Source: Azohydromonas aeria (GTDB taxonomy: Bacteria; Pseudomonadota; Gammaproteobacteria; Burkholderiales; Burkholderiaceae_C). Taken from it: a DNA stretch of 42,379 bases. The translations under genes were made by a program, and so were the position numbers. The stretch covers positions 1-42,379 of the forward strand of contig NZ_VIDQ01000066.1 of NCBI RefSeq assembly GCF_009760915.1. The letters run 5' to 3'. The notes below the pieces were generated by a model. It saw only the letters and a list, made by a program, of their open reading frames with translations, was not told the DNA's origin and ran no database searches. Shown piece after piece: positions 8,344 to 16,931 of this stretch. Numbering within the stretch: position 1 is the first letter of the stretch; every line of letters begins with the position of its first letter.

Positions 8344-9849
8344 CTAGCCGCCGGCGCCACCCGAGAACAGCACGGCCTGGCCCGCGCCGCGCTGGGTGCT
8401 GCTGCGCGCGGCCTTGCCGGCCGCCTTCAGCACGTGCTGGCCGAAGGCGTGGCGCAGCCGCGGCGTGGACTGCAGCTCGGCGTCGGTCACGGGCCCCTTC
8501 TCGCGCTGCAGCTGCGCCCGCACGGCGCGGAACAGCAGCGTGCGCACGAAGGAGCTGCGCAGCTCGGCACGCTGGCCTTCGGATGCGGCCAGGTACAGCG
8601 CGAAGCCGCGCTCGCCCTCGCTCTCGTACTCGCGCTTGAGCGCGTCCTGCATCTGTTCCACATGCGGCTCGGGCGCGCGCGGCGTGGCGCCCACGGCCCG
8701 CCGCGGCCGGACCGGCGCCGGCAGGGCCGCCGCGGACCGCGGGGCCGCGGCGTCCGCCTCGACCTCAGCCGTCGGGATGCTCCAGCCCTCCTCGATGGCC
8801 TTCACCAGCAGCCGCCCCGGGGCGCTGACCTTCTTCGTCTGCGTCGCCATGCGGTGGCGCACGAACTCGATGGCGGCCTTGATGCGCTCCGTCGACACCC
8901 CGCCGCCGGCCTGCGTGACGCGTTCGATGTCGGCGTGGCCGAGCCCGAACTCCGCCACCAGCGTCTCGTAGAGGCTGCGCAGCTCCAGCGCGTGCTCCAT
9001 CGAGGCGGCCAGGGCTCCGGACTGCGGCCGGAACACGAAGCGGATGCTGGCGATCTTCTTGGAGCCGGGCATGGCCCGCGTCTCGTAGTCCACGTGCAGG
9101 TCCGACACCTCGCAGAGCTGGTCCACGGCCTTCTGCAGCGCTTCCTTGCGGAAGGTCTTGAACTCGGCCAGCCACTTCGTCTCGGCCACGCCCAGCCAGC
9201 GCTTGACCTCCTCCACCGGCAGCCACTCCGTGGGCGAGCCCTTGTAGGCAATGGCCTTGAGGTGCTCGTACAGCCCGTGGGCGTAGATGGAGGTGAACAC
9301 GCAGGTCGTGCGCAGCGACAGGTACGTGTAGCTGTTCGGGTCCAGGTGCAGCTTGCGGATGGCCGGGTGGAAGTCGAAATAGACCCGCCCGCCGGCCACG
9401 CCCACCGCGCCCACCAGCGGCACCGAGATCCAGTCCGGCGCGGTGCCGCCGGCTCGGTAGCGCTCGATGCGGATGCTCGACTTCTGCGCCTCGCGCAGCG
9501 CCTTCTCCAGGTGCTGGTGGTTGCGGCTCTCGTAGTTCATGAGGAACTTGAACAGCCCGACCTCGACGTCGAAGCGCTGCACCTCCGCCGGCGCCTGCGA
9601 GGCCAGGAAGTGCATCACGTTGAGGCCCTTGCGCGCCGTCAGGCTGAGCTCGCCCACGTCGATGAGCACGTTGGACTTGCGGTAGGTGATGTCGGTGCGC
9701 GATCGCGCCAGCGTTGCCTTCGGGCCCTCGCGGTTCACCGTCTCCTCGAACACGGCCAGGGCGAGCTGCTCGCCGGCGTTGGCCGGCACGGGAAGGTTGG
9801 ACACGGACGCGCTCTCCAGGCATGCGGGTGCGCGAGCGTAGGTTGCCAT
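8344..9849 (-). CDS. repA: Plasmid-type replication initiator (Rep_3 / RepB family)
   Basis: Rep_3 initiators bind iterons through two winged-helix domains and start replication with host DnaA. The first winged helix runs from about residue 30 (EQLALAVFE, then GLFKFLMNYESRNHQHLEKALREAQKSS). The second contains TYLSLRTTCVFTSIYAHGLYEHL, then VEEVKRWLGV and KTFRKEALQKAVDQL. A long helical tail brings it to 501 residues, longer than small-plasmid Rep proteins but like the long RepA proteins of Burkholderiales megaplasmids. The start is the ATG at 9849; a TTG 15 bases further upstream (9864), behind GTAGGGT, is an alternative. It lies immediately beside the iteron region and in line with parA-parB, so it is very likely the initiator for that origin. 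A degenerate iteron at 9870-9882 could mediate autorepression. Confidence 0.85.
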   Translation of the reverse strand: MATYARAPACLESASVSNLPVPANAGEQLALAVFEETVNREGPKATLARSRTDITYRKSNVLIDVGELSLTARKGLNVMHFLASQAPAEVQRFDVEVGLFKFLMNYESRNHQHLEKALREAQKSSIRIERYRAGGTAPDWISVPLVGAVGVAGGRVYFDFHPAIRKLHLDPNSYTYLSLRTTCVFTSIYAHGLYEHLKAIAYKGSPTEWLPVEEVKRWLGVAETKWLAEFKTFRKEALQKAVDQLCEVSDLHVDYETRAMPGSKKIASIRFVFRPQSGALAASMEHALELRSLYETLVAEFGLGHADIERVTQAGGGVSTERIKAAIEFVRHRMATQTKKVSAPGRLLVKAIEEGWSIPTAEVEADAAAPRSAAALPAPVRPRRAVGATPRAPEPHVEQMQDALKREYESEGERGFALYLAASEGQRAELRSSFVRTLLFRAVRAQLQREKGPVTDAELQSTPRLRHAFGQHVLKAAGKAARSSTQRGAGQAVLFSGGAGG

Positions 9850-9928
9850 GGTGAGGTCAGTCAACGCGGAACCCTACTTTTGCCGGTTGCGCGCAACACC
9901 GGCGCCCGGCGGCGGGACGCCAGCGGCC

Positions 9929-9937
9929 TGTGGACAA
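9929..9937 (-). promoter_or_regulatory. DnaA-box-like site
   Basis: Read on the minus strand the nonamer is TTGTCCACA, a one-base variant of the classic TTATCCACA and a form common in GC-rich genomes. Its place next to the iteron array supports it, but a single nonamer is weak evidence alone. Confidence 0.5.
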
Positions 9938-9975
9938 CTGCGCCGCCCATGGCAAATGCACGGCTCTGGCCTCAT

Positions 9976-10103
9976 CACAAGAATCCCCACCTTTGCGCAC
10001 AAGAACCCCCACCATCGCGCACAAAAAACCCCGCCTTGGCTGCACAAGAAACCTCACCTTGGGCACAAAAATCCCCACCTTGATCACAAAAACCCCCACC
10101 TTG
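9976..10103 (+). repeat. Six tandem iterons
   Basis: Six direct copies of CACAARAANCCCCACCTTG start at 9976, 9998, 10020, 10043, 10064 and 10085, spaced 22, 22, 23, 21 and 21 bases (about two helical turns). Copies differ at one to three positions. This is the usual binding array for a Rep_3 initiator. Confidence 0.93.
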
Positions 10104-10382
10104 CTTCACGCAAGTCATTGTCGGCAAAAGGAAAAATGGCAGCCGAATTGCTTGCTTGCCTTAAAGAGCCTGCTTGCTACGCCGAGTCGTACCAAGAAGC
10201 CCGGCAATCACCCTTTCCGTCAGGCCGGGCAGGCGCGACCATGGCCGGGAGTTCTTGCACCGGTAGCGCCGCGGACAGTGGAGTGGCAAGGTGCGGAAAT
10301 TTGTGCGGACCGGGTGGCAAGGACCATCGGGCCGTGCCGGGCTGGACCGTCCGTCCGGCATCCCAGCCCCTCCCGCCGGTGC

Positions 10383-10401
10383 CAAGGTGGGGTTTCTTGT
10401 G
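10383..10401 (-). repeat. Dispersed iteron, inverted
   Basis: The complement reads CACAAGAAACCCCACCTTG, an exact match to the tandem consensus but in reverse orientation, about 280 bases from the array. Inverted distal copies are often involved in copy-number control by initiator-mediated pairing. Confidence 0.85.
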
Positions 10402-10437
10402 CAAGCGCGGAGCGTCTCGCGGAAACGGCCACGGGAG

Positions 10438-10456
10438 CACAAAAAACCTCACCTTC
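10438..10456 (+). repeat. Dispersed iteron, direct
   Basis: CACAAAAAACCTCACCTTC matches the consensus with two changes and has the same orientation as the tandem array. Confidence 0.82.
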
Positions 10457-10633
10457 GATCGCACCGGAGCCGCGAAGCGCAAGTGCCATGGCTCGCACCA
10501 CGGGCTCGCGAGCACCTTCGTGCCGCCTGGCCTGCTGCGGACGGTCGTCCCGATAGGGTTCCGGATGTGACCCGGGACAGCCCAGGGCCGTGGCCTGCGT
10601 CACGGACGCGGCGCGGTGGTATCGAAGCGGTGC

Positions 10634-10652
10634 CAAGGTGGGGTTTTTTGTG
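10634..10652 (-). repeat. Dispersed iteron, inverted
   Basis: The complement reads CACAAAAAACCCCACCTTG, a full consensus match in reverse orientation. Confidence 0.85.
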
Positions 10653-10708
10653 ATCGGCACGCGGCTGCTGCGCGGCATGGCCAGGGCACGCAGCTTCCCG
10701 CAATGCCT

Positions 10709-10727
10709 AAAGGTAGGGATTTTTGTG
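10709..10727 (-). repeat. Dispersed iteron, inverted
   Basis: The complement reads CACAAAAATCCCTACCTTT, two changes from consensus, in reverse orientation. It lies 75 bases from the previous inverted copy. Confidence 0.8.
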
Positions 10728-10790
10728 CGGTCCGACGCCTGGCCTGGAACCACTCTGGCTGTGTGCGCCTACGCCGTGCACGCCACCGCG

Positions 10791-10809
10791 CACAACAAAC
10801 CCCACCGAT
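10791..10809 (+). repeat. Dispersed iteron, direct, diverged
   Basis: CACAACAAACCCCACCGAT keeps the CACAA and CCCCACC blocks but has a changed 3' end. It is the copy nearest to parB. Confidence 0.65.
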
Positions 10810-11067
10810 GCGCGCATCAGCGCCGGAACGGCACCGCGCAGGCCTGCCGTGACGGCGCGGGCTGGATGCCGGATCGGAAAAATTTCTCGCCGGCTGGAGA
10901 AAGTCGCCCGGAGACTGCGGTCAGGAAGGCTTCGGCCCTCTTCTTGTGCGCCTCCTCCGGATCTTGCCACCGGCCAGTAGGCCGTCAGTGAATCGGCAAG
11001 TCCGGCCGGCATCCTCCGCGTCCGCAGCAGCGCCGGCGGCGGGCGCCGAGCGTTCCGTTTTTCGCTA

Positions 11068-11088
11068 AGTCCTTGTCACGCAAGGACT
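11068..11088. terminator. Dyad after parB (terminator or centromere-like element)
   Basis: A perfect 8-bp dyad (AGTCCTTG / CAAGGACT) with a 5-base centre lies 23 bases beyond the parB stop. There is no T-run on the minus strand, so termination is uncertain. A ParB binding site (parS-like) is an alternative. The classic TGTTTCACGTGAAACA parS was not seen in the window. Confidence 0.4.
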
Positions 11089-11110
11089 CGTACTTTCCTA
11101 AGCCGGGTAT

Positions 11111-12100
11111 TCAGGAGCGCGCCGCGTCCTTCAGGGCCTCGGCGGCCATCTCCTGCAGCAGCGCGTCGATGCGCTCCACGACCTTGGCCATGTCCACGCC
11201 ATCGGTGGCGAAGTCCACCCGCACGGAGCTGCCCACGACGCGGCGCTCGGCAAACTTGAAGCGCCCGGCCAGGATGCGCTTGGCGCTGGCCGCGGGCTTC
11301 GGGGCGCGCGGCCGGGCACGGACGAATGCCACGGCCTGCTGTTGCTTGAGCTCGCCGCGGATCACCTGGCGCACTGCCTCGGTCACCTGGCCATCGAGCT
11401 CGCCGCCCGAGAGCCGGGCCAGCTCCTTGACGAGCTTGACGCCGATGCGCTGGGGATGGGCGCGGATCTCCTCCAGCGCCGCCTTCGGCAGCCGGGCAAA
11501 GGCGAACAGGTCGCTCACCAGCTGGTCCGAGATGCCGGCCAGGCGCGCGAGCTCGGCCTGGGACAAGCCGGTGAGTTCCTGCTCACGCTGGAAGCCCTGC
11601 CAGCGCTCGTAGTCCGACAGCTCCTGCGTGATCAGGTTGGCGAAGAAGGCCGCGCGGTTCACCTGCTCCTCGGGCAGCTCCAGCACCGTCACGGCAATGG
11701 CGGGGCGGCCCATGTCGCGGTAGGCCTGCAGCCGGTTCTCGCCGCTGACGACCTCGAAGCGGCCGTCGGGCTTGCGCCGCACGGCGATCGGGTGCACCAG
11801 CGGGTTGGCGCGCAGGTTCTCGCGCAGCTCGGCGTACGCCTCGGCCGTGAGCCGGCGCCGGCGCCCGGGCACGCTGTCGATCAGCGACAGCGCCACCTCC
11901 ACCGGCGCCCTGCGGTCGAGCTCGGCCTGCAGCGCGGCGGCGCGGGCCTCGGCATCCTCCACGCGCTTGACCGCGCCGGAGAGCAGCGCCTTGCTCGGCG
12001 CCGTGCCGCCGATGAATTCGGGCGTGCCGCTGGCCGGAGCCGGCGTGGGCGCCGTGGCGGCGGCGGAGGCCAGGCTGGCCTTGAGGTGCTTGAAGCTCAT
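11111..12100 (-). CDS. parB: ParB-family partition protein
   Basis: ParB binds centromere sites and works with ParA to segregate the replicon. The 329-residue frame has an N-terminal Ala/Pro-rich stretch and then the ParB core: VHPIAVRRKPDGRFEVVSGENRLQAYRDMG, where the usual GERRxRA box reads GENRLQAY. Next come ANLITQELSDYERWQGF and a helix-turn-helix LSQAELARLAGISDQLVSDLF. The C-terminus (KRILAGRFKFAERR, then VDMAKVVERIDALLQEM) resembles plasmid-type ParB dimerisation tails. Its ATG overlaps the parA stop codon (ATGA at 12097-12100), indicating translational coupling. The variant GENR box is like plasmid ParB proteins rather than the chromosomal CTPase type; this is inference. Confidence 0.9.
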   Translation of the reverse strand: MSFKHLKASLASAAATAPTPAPASGTPEFIGGTAPSKALLSGAVKRVEDAEARAAALQAELDRRAPVEVALSLIDSVPGRRRRLTAEAYAELRENLRANPLVHPIAVRRKPDGRFEVVSGENRLQAYRDMGRPAIAVTVLELPEEQVNRAAFFANLITQELSDYERWQGFQREQELTGLSQAELARLAGISDQLVSDLFAFARLPKAALEEIRAHPQRIGVKLVKELARLSGGELDGQVTEAVRQVIRGELKQQQAVAFVRARPRAPKPAASAKRILAGRFKFAERRVVGSSVRVDFATDGVDMAKVVERIDALLQEMAAEALKDAARS

Positions 12101-13275
12101 GCTGGTTTCCAGACCGTCGCCTGGGTCAGGTTGTCGATGATGCGCGCGACCTCGTCGCTGGCATCGCGCAGCTTGGCGTAGGTGCGGGCGCTGCCCTCGT
12201 ACTTGGTCATGTCGTAGAGCGTGCCGAACTGCAGCCCGCCCAGGCTGGCCACCGGGCTGCGCGGGATCTCCACCGGCAGGATGTAGGGCCCGTAGGTCTG
12301 GATGATGCGGTCGCGCACCAGCGAGCTGGCGACGTTGGTGGCGTCGGTGCGGTTGAGCAGCACGCGCATCCAGGCAAAGCGCTTGTCCACGCCGAAGCCC
12401 TCGCGCAGCGTCATGAGCAGGTCCTGCAGCAGGCCCCAGTACGCCACCGAGGAGGCGTAGTCCAGGTTCTCCGGCGGCAGCGGCATGAGCAGCCCGTCCG
12501 CGGCCATGGCCGCGTTGACGGCCATGTACGACAGCGACGGCGCGGTGTCGATGAGGATGTAGTCGTAGGCCCGGGACAGCGGCTGCAACGCCGTGTGCAG
12601 CAGCGCCCACCAGGCCGAATCGGCCCGCGCCGCGAGCTGCGGCAGCGCCGCTTCCGCGGCGAACAGGTCGGGCGTGGCGGGCACGATGTCCAGGCCGTCC
12701 CAGTAGCTCGGCCGCACCATGGGCGTGAGGTCGCGCGGCGCGTCCTCGCCGCCGGCGAAGATCGACAGCGCCGTGTCCTTCTCCTCGACGTCGGCACCGG
12801 GCAGCCAGCCCGCCAGCGTCGTGGCCGAGCCTTGCGGGTCCAGGTCCACCACGAGCACGCGCCGGCCCATGAGCGTGAGCGCCTGCGCCAGGTGCATGGT
12901 GGTGGTGGTCTTGCCGCTGCCGCCCTTGAAGTTGACGGTGGCGATGGTGGCCGCGGCCATGCCCTCGGGGCGGCCGGGGCGCGTGGCCAGCGCCTGGATC
13001 CAGGCGCGGGTCTCGGCCAGCGTGTAGGCGCGCCGCCCGCCCGCGGCCGGCACGCCCTGGGGCAGCCCGCGTTCGGGCCGCGTGCGCAGGTAGTTCTGGT
13101 GCTTGGCGTCGATGCCGCACAGCGCGGCCACCTGGCCGCCGTTGAACACCGGCGGCACCTTGCGCGGCTGCGGCTCGAACATGCGCTGGCGCAGGTCGCC
13201 CAGGAAATGGCGCGCGCTGGAGTTAAGCGCGTGCAGTGACTGCAGGTCGAACGCCTGCATCTCGATTTGTGGCAT
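12097..13275 (-). CDS. parA: ParA-family partition ATPase with N-terminal HTH (type Ia-like)
   Basis: ParA positions replicons on the nucleoid in an ATP-dependent cycle. The 392-residue protein has a MerR-like helix-turn-helix around residues 43-95 (FNGGQVAALCGIDAKHQNYL to RRAYTLAETRAWI). The deviant Walker A KGGSGKTTT is at 117-125, VVDLDPQGSATTL follows at about 150, and Walker B is YILIDTAPSL. The N-terminal DNA-binding region is typical of type Ia ParA proteins that repress their own operon. The ATG at 13275 is preceded by GGGGAGG two bases away. It overlaps parB by 4 bases. The order parA-parB-origin-rep on one strand matches that of Burkholderia secondary chromosomes and large plasmids. 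Confidence 0.93.
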   Translation of the reverse strand: MPQIEMQAFDLQSLHALNSSARHFLGDLRQRMFEPQPRKVPPVFNGGQVAALCGIDAKHQNYLRTRPERGLPQGVPAAGGRRAYTLAETRAWIQALATRPGRPEGMAAATIATVNFKGGSGKTTTTMHLAQALTLMGRRVLVVDLDPQGSATTLAGWLPGADVEEKDTALSIFAGGEDAPRDLTPMVRPSYWDGLDIVPATPDLFAAEAALPQLAARADSAWWALLHTALQPLSRAYDYILIDTAPSLSYMAVNAAMAADGLLMPLPPENLDYASSVAYWGLLQDLLMTLREGFGVDKRFAWMRVLLNRTDATNVASSLVRDRIIQTYGPYILPVEIPRSPVASLGGLQFGTLYDMTKYEGSARTYAKLRDASDEVARIIDNLTQATVWKPA

Positions 13276-13582
13276 GGCCTCCCCGATTCGTGCTTGAAGC
13301 GCGATTTTGTTTGTGAAGCTCTAATTCCTGCAATGGCGGCGAAGCGACGGCTGTTGTTCCCAGGCACCCTGACTGTCCTCCGGTGGGGCCGCCGTCAAGC
13401 CGGCCGCGTGGCGTGCTGCGCCATTGCGGGCGGCCTCCTGGTCCGGGACTACAGTGCCTGCAACGCGGTCCCGGCCATGAACGTGCCCCGCGCGGAACGG
13501 CAGCCCACCAAGGGCCCGACCGTGCGGGCATTGCCCTTCATCCGCCCGCCGCGTCCTGCACCTCGTGAGGAAGGGAACGTCC
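13276..13582. promoter_or_regulatory. Divergent region between parA and the M14 peptidase gene
   Basis: This 307-base region must hold the promoters of both genes. On the parA side it is locally A+T-rich (about 13295-13335). Read leftward it has a weak TTGCAG-18-CAAAAT promoter candidate. A near-palindrome GCTTGAAGC and a second GCTTCA half could serve as the ParA operator. On the peptidase side a Shine-Dalgarno AGGAAGG lies just before the ATG at 13583. No gene is seen inside. Confidence 0.35.
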
Positions 13583-16195
13583 ATGCACCGCTGCGCGCGC
13601 CGTCACTCCAGTCCCGGCATGGCCTTGGCCGGTCTGATCTCGCTGTCCACCGGGCTGCTGGGCGGCTGTGGAGGCGGCGAGGGCCCCGGTCCCGTGTCCG
13701 GCCAGGCCGCGGCCGGCAGCCGCGAGCAAGCAGCCGCCGTGACCTCGAACTGCCCGCCGCTGCAGGCCACGCCCGTGTTCCAGGGCGCCGTGCCCAAGCC
13801 CGAAAGCGTGCTGGGTTTCGCCCTGGGCAGCCGGGAAGTGAGCAGCGCCGAATCCGACCGCTTCCTGCAGGCGGTGGACGGGTCCAGCGCGCGCGTGGTC
13901 ACCGGTGTCGCGGCCACGTCGGTCGAGGGCCGGCCCCTGCGCTACGCCATCGTGGGCCGCGAGGCCAACGTGTCGGCCATGGGATTGCAGCGGCTGCAGG
14001 ACGCGGTGCGCAAGCTGCGCGATCCGGCGACTTCGGCGGCGGAAGCGGCCGCGCTGGCGGCCAGCACGCCGGCCATCCTCTGGATCAGCGCCAACGTGCA
14101 CGGCAACGAGGAAAGCGGCACCGACGCGGCGCTGCGGGTGCTGCACGAGTTGGCCGACCGCCAGGACTGCGACGCGGCGCGCATCCTGGACAACAGCGTC
14201 GTCGTCATCCTGCCCATCCAGAACCCGGACGGCCGCGAGGCCGACACCCGGCGCAACGCCTACGGCTTCGACATGAACCGCGACTGGTTCGCGCGCACGC
14301 AGCCGGAAACCGACGGCAAGCTGGAGCTGCTGCGCCAATACCCGCCGCTGCTGTTCATCGACGCGCACGAGATGGGCCAGAAGAAGTACTTCTTCCCGCC
14401 CAATGCCGACCCGGTCTACCACGAGGTGCCCGACCGGGCGCTGGCCTGGATCAACGGCCTGTACGCCCCGGCGCTGGCCGCAGAGTTCAGGCGCCAGAAG
14501 ATCGCCTTTTTCACCGGTGCGACCTACGACCTGTATGCCGCCGAGTACGGCGACTCCGTGCCCACCATCGGCTTTCATGCCGCGGGCATGACCTTCGAGA
14601 AGCACAACGGCGACGCCATCGCCACGCGGCTGCGCGAGCAGTACGTGGCGATGTGGTCCTCGCTGTCCGCGGCGGCCGCGCAGCGCCAGCGCCTGCTGGG
14701 CGAATGGCGGCTGTCGCAGCTGCAGGCGCGGGACCAGGGGCAGGCCGGGCTGCTGGACCCCAACATCGTCCAGGACGACGCCAAGTCGCTCCATCAGGTG
14801 GTGCCGGCGCTGGCGGTGCGGCACTACTTCTTCCCCGACGATCCCCTGCGCCGGCGCGAGCTGGCCCAGCTCGTGCGGCGGCTGCAGCGCATGGACGTGC
14901 AAGTCTGGCGGCTGAGCGCGCCACTGCAGGTGCCGGACTACCGGCCCTACGGCGCCGCTCCCCGCGGCGTCACGCTGCCCGCCGGCAGCTACTGGGTGCC
15001 GATGGCGCAGCGCCAGAAGCACTGGATCCAGGCCATGCTGCACGAAGACCCATACATCCCGACCTCCTACAGCTACGACGTCTCGGCCTGGAGCAACCCG
15101 CTGCTGCTCAACGTCTCCGGCGGGTCGTCCGGTGCCGTGCTCAGCCCGCAGGCCAGCCTGGCGAGCGCGCAGGCGGCGCCCGCCTGGGCGGCGCCGGCCG
15201 CCCCGCCGCGCATCGGGCTGCTGGAGCTGCCCGGCACGGCGGGCTTCGAGTCCGCCGGCGCCATGCGCTACCTGTTCGAGAAGGCCTGGAGCCTTCCCTA
15301 CACCTTCCTCACGCCCGACACGCTGCTGGCCGGCCTCGACGGCATCGACGTGCTGGTGGTGCCCGATGGCAGCGCCAAGGAAACCTTGCAGAAGCTGGGC
15401 TCGCGTGGGCAGCGGGCGCTGGCGGACTGGGTCAGGGCAGGAGGGCGCTACGTCGGCTACCAGCGCGGCGCGGAGCTCGCCGTGGGCGTGGGCGTCTCCA
15501 CCGCGGTGCTCAAGGCATCGGGCACCGCCACGTCCGGCGCGCTGGTGCGCATCCGGCTGGACGGCAGCAGCCCGCTGGCCGCCGGCGTGGCAACGGCGGG
15601 GTCGAGCGCGGCCACCGCCTGGATCATGTACGACGACGACCCCGAGATGACGCCGGGCCTGGGCACCGCGGCCGCCACCTTTCCCGCCCCGGACACGGCG
15701 GACTTCCACGTGTCCGGATTGAAGACCGGCGTGGAGGAGCTGGCCGGCTCGGCCGCCATCGCGGACGAGGCGGTGGGCAACGGGCGTTGCGTGGTGTTCT
15801 CCTTCGATCCCAACTTCCGTGGCTGGGCCGAGGGCACGCAGCGCATCCTCTGGAACGCGGTGCTGGGTTCCAACCCGGCGCTGGCCTCCGTGGCCGCCGC
15901 GACGACGCCGGACGCCGCGCGCCAGGCCGCCGTGCAGAGCGCGCAACGCGCCGCGCAGGCGCTGCCCGACCTGGGCCGGCCCATCCGCATCGTGGTGCGC
16001 TCCAGCGATGCCGACGCAACCCGCACGCTGCTGCAGGGCCACGGCGCCGAGTTCCAGGAGTCACGCCGGGGCGGGCGCACAGTGTTCCTGATCGCCAACC
16101 GTGACGGCTTGTCGGGAGAGGAGCATCCCTTCGCACACGAGTTGGCACACGAACTGAGACAGCGGGTCACGCCGCTGGCGGTGCGGATGCCGTAG
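13583..16195 (+). CDS. M14-family zinc carboxypeptidase, predicted lipoprotein
   Basis: The 870-residue protein starts at the ATG at 13583 behind AGGAAGG. The N-terminus is a lipoprotein signal: basic MHRCARRH, a hydrophobic stretch and the lipobox LGGC with Cys29. The M14 domain shows WISANVHGNEESG with the zinc-binding His and Glu of HxxE, then NPDGREAD and NRDWFARTQPE. FIDAHEMG provides the third zinc ligand and FHAAGMTFEKHNG is the candidate region for the catalytic Glu. The second half (from about residue 540) is a ThuA/glutamine-amidotransferase-like region (IGLLELPGTAGFESAG, then VLVVPDG) of the kind fused to large M14 proteins. It probably trims peptides in the periplasm or at the outer membrane; substrate unknown. 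It is divergent from parA. Confidence 0.87.
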   Translation: MHRCARRHSSPGMALAGLISLSTGLLGGCGGGEGPGPVSGQAAAGSREQAAAVTSNCPPLQATPVFQGAVPKPESVLGFALGSREVSSAESDRFLQAVDGSSARVVTGVAATSVEGRPLRYAIVGREANVSAMGLQRLQDAVRKLRDPATSAAEAAALAASTPAILWISANVHGNEESGTDAALRVLHELADRQDCDAARILDNSVVVILPIQNPDGREADTRRNAYGFDMNRDWFARTQPETDGKLELLRQYPPLLFIDAHEMGQKKYFFPPNADPVYHEVPDRALAWINGLYAPALAAEFRRQKIAFFTGATYDLYAAEYGDSVPTIGFHAAGMTFEKHNGDAIATRLREQYVAMWSSLSAAAAQRQRLLGEWRLSQLQARDQGQAGLLDPNIVQDDAKSLHQVVPALAVRHYFFPDDPLRRRELAQLVRRLQRMDVQVWRLSAPLQVPDYRPYGAAPRGVTLPAGSYWVPMAQRQKHWIQAMLHEDPYIPTSYSYDVSAWSNPLLLNVSGGSSGAVLSPQASLASAQAAPAWAAPAAPPRIGLLELPGTAGFESAGAMRYLFEKAWSLPYTFLTPDTLLAGLDGIDVLVVPDGSAKETLQKLGSRGQRALADWVRAGGRYVGYQRGAELAVGVGVSTAVLKASGTATSGALVRIRLDGSSPLAAGVATAGSSAATAWIMYDDDPEMTPGLGTAAATFPAPDTADFHVSGLKTGVEELAGSAAIADEAVGNGRCVVFSFDPNFRGWAEGTQRILWNAVLGSNPALASVAAATTPDAARQAAVQSAQRAAQALPDLGRPIRIVVRSSDADATRTLLQGHGAEFQESRRGGRTVFLIANRDGLSGEEHPFAHELAHELRQRVTPLAVRMP

Positions 16196-16436
16196 GGCAT
16201 GGGCTGGGCCGCGCGCTGGGGGAGGTGGGGGGGCGAGGTATTAATTCAAAGTTTGTCAGAGTGGTACAAGCGGCGTTATGTGAAGTGGCACAGCGCAACC
16301 GGCCTTATGTCCAACTTGGACAACAGGGGCGCCGGTTGGGTTGCCCAATACCGCCCAGGCGTCGGCGGACCGAGAGATTGGTGTCGCCGACGAAGCGCCG
16401 CAACAGGCGTGCGGTATGGACGGCGCAATCCGCTGG

Positions 16437-16916
16437 TTACTGCAGCGGCTCCGTACTTCCAGCCGCGAGACCAGACGGCCGATCGGCAAACGGGTTGAGC
16501 AGCTTCAAGCCGGGAATCGTGCAAAACGAAGCTCCCTGATCCCGCGTGACCACCGTCATGTCGCGGATGAGCGCCATGGCGGCGATCTGCTTGTCGATGG
16601 TGTGAGGGTCCTTCTTTTCACCCGACAGCAGTTCACCCCAGACCATTGCGCAATCAGCGTCGAACTCGATGATCCGCTCGCCGTAGTTGCGCAGCAGGTC
16701 CTCGGTGAGCCAGGCGTCGTAGACCGTGGCCCGCTTCAGGTCGTCGGCCGCGCCGCGTCGGCGCAGCTTGGCAATGCCGGCACGTATCTCACCGATGACC
16801 TGGGCCGGCAGGAACAACGCGTCGGGATCGACGGCCTCGAAGAAGCGCCGCACGCCCCAATTGGCATTGGTGCGCTTGCGCAACTCGCTCACGACGTTGG
16901 TATCGAGCAGGTACAC
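16437..16916 (-). CDS. PIN-domain toxin, FitB/VapC family
   Basis: VapC/FitB toxins are PIN-domain ribonucleases. The protein starts with YLLDTNVVSELRK (first acidic residue Asp). VIGEIRAGIAKL supplies the second acidic site, and IDKQIAAMALIRDMTVVTRDQGASF supplies the third and fourth. At 159 residues it is slightly longer than usual (about 140) because of a tail after NPF. The start is a GTG at 16916, 15 bases after the antitoxin stop, so the pair forms an operon. The FitB-like motif (GEIRAGI) is typical. It lies a few kb from parAB and fits a plasmid-stability role, but chromosomal copies are common too. The 241 bases between its stop and the M14 gene hold no recognisable gene. Confidence 0.88.
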   Translation of the reverse strand: MYLLDTNVVSELRKRTNANWGVRRFFEAVDPDALFLPAQVIGEIRAGIAKLRRRGAADDLKRATVYDAWLTEDLLRNYGERIIEFDADCAMVWGELLSGEKKDPHTIDKQIAAMALIRDMTVVTRDQGASFCTIPGLKLLNPFADRPSGLAAGSTEPLQ

Positions 16917-16931
16917 GCGAAAACCAGTCTT

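Larger units (their letters stand above)
9850..11110. other. Putative replication origin (iteron region)
   Basis: This 1.26-kb stretch between repA and parB contains no convincing gene. It has six head-to-tail copies of a 19-bp iteron (9976-10103) and five dispersed copies in both orientations out to 10809. It also has a DnaA-box-like site at 9929-9937, a locally A-rich stretch just after the tandem array (about 10105-10165), and a small dyad near the parB end. The arrangement of initiator gene, tandem iterons, A+T-richer segment and inverted distal iterons is that of an iteron-controlled origin. Which orientation fires, and whether it is active, cannot be read from sequence. Confidence 0.82.

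Noticed and set aside
9976..10809. CRISPR array
   Set aside because: The repeats abut at 21-23-base periods with only 2-4 bases between them, leaving no spacers, and flank a replication initiator; they are iterons.
9850..13275. Classic parS site (TGTTTCACGTGAAACA) near parAB
   Set aside because: Not found; the dyad at 11068-11088 has a different sequence and remains only a candidate centromere or terminator.
13267..16104. 945-codon plus-strand frame overlapping the M14 peptidase
   Set aside because: Low-complexity Arg/Ala/Gly translation; the peptidase frame carries signal peptide and zinc motifs.
16196..16436. Insertion-sequence remnant between the M14 gene and the toxin gene
   Set aside because: The A+T-richer words look foreign, but no transposase motif, terminal inverted repeat or target duplication is visible.
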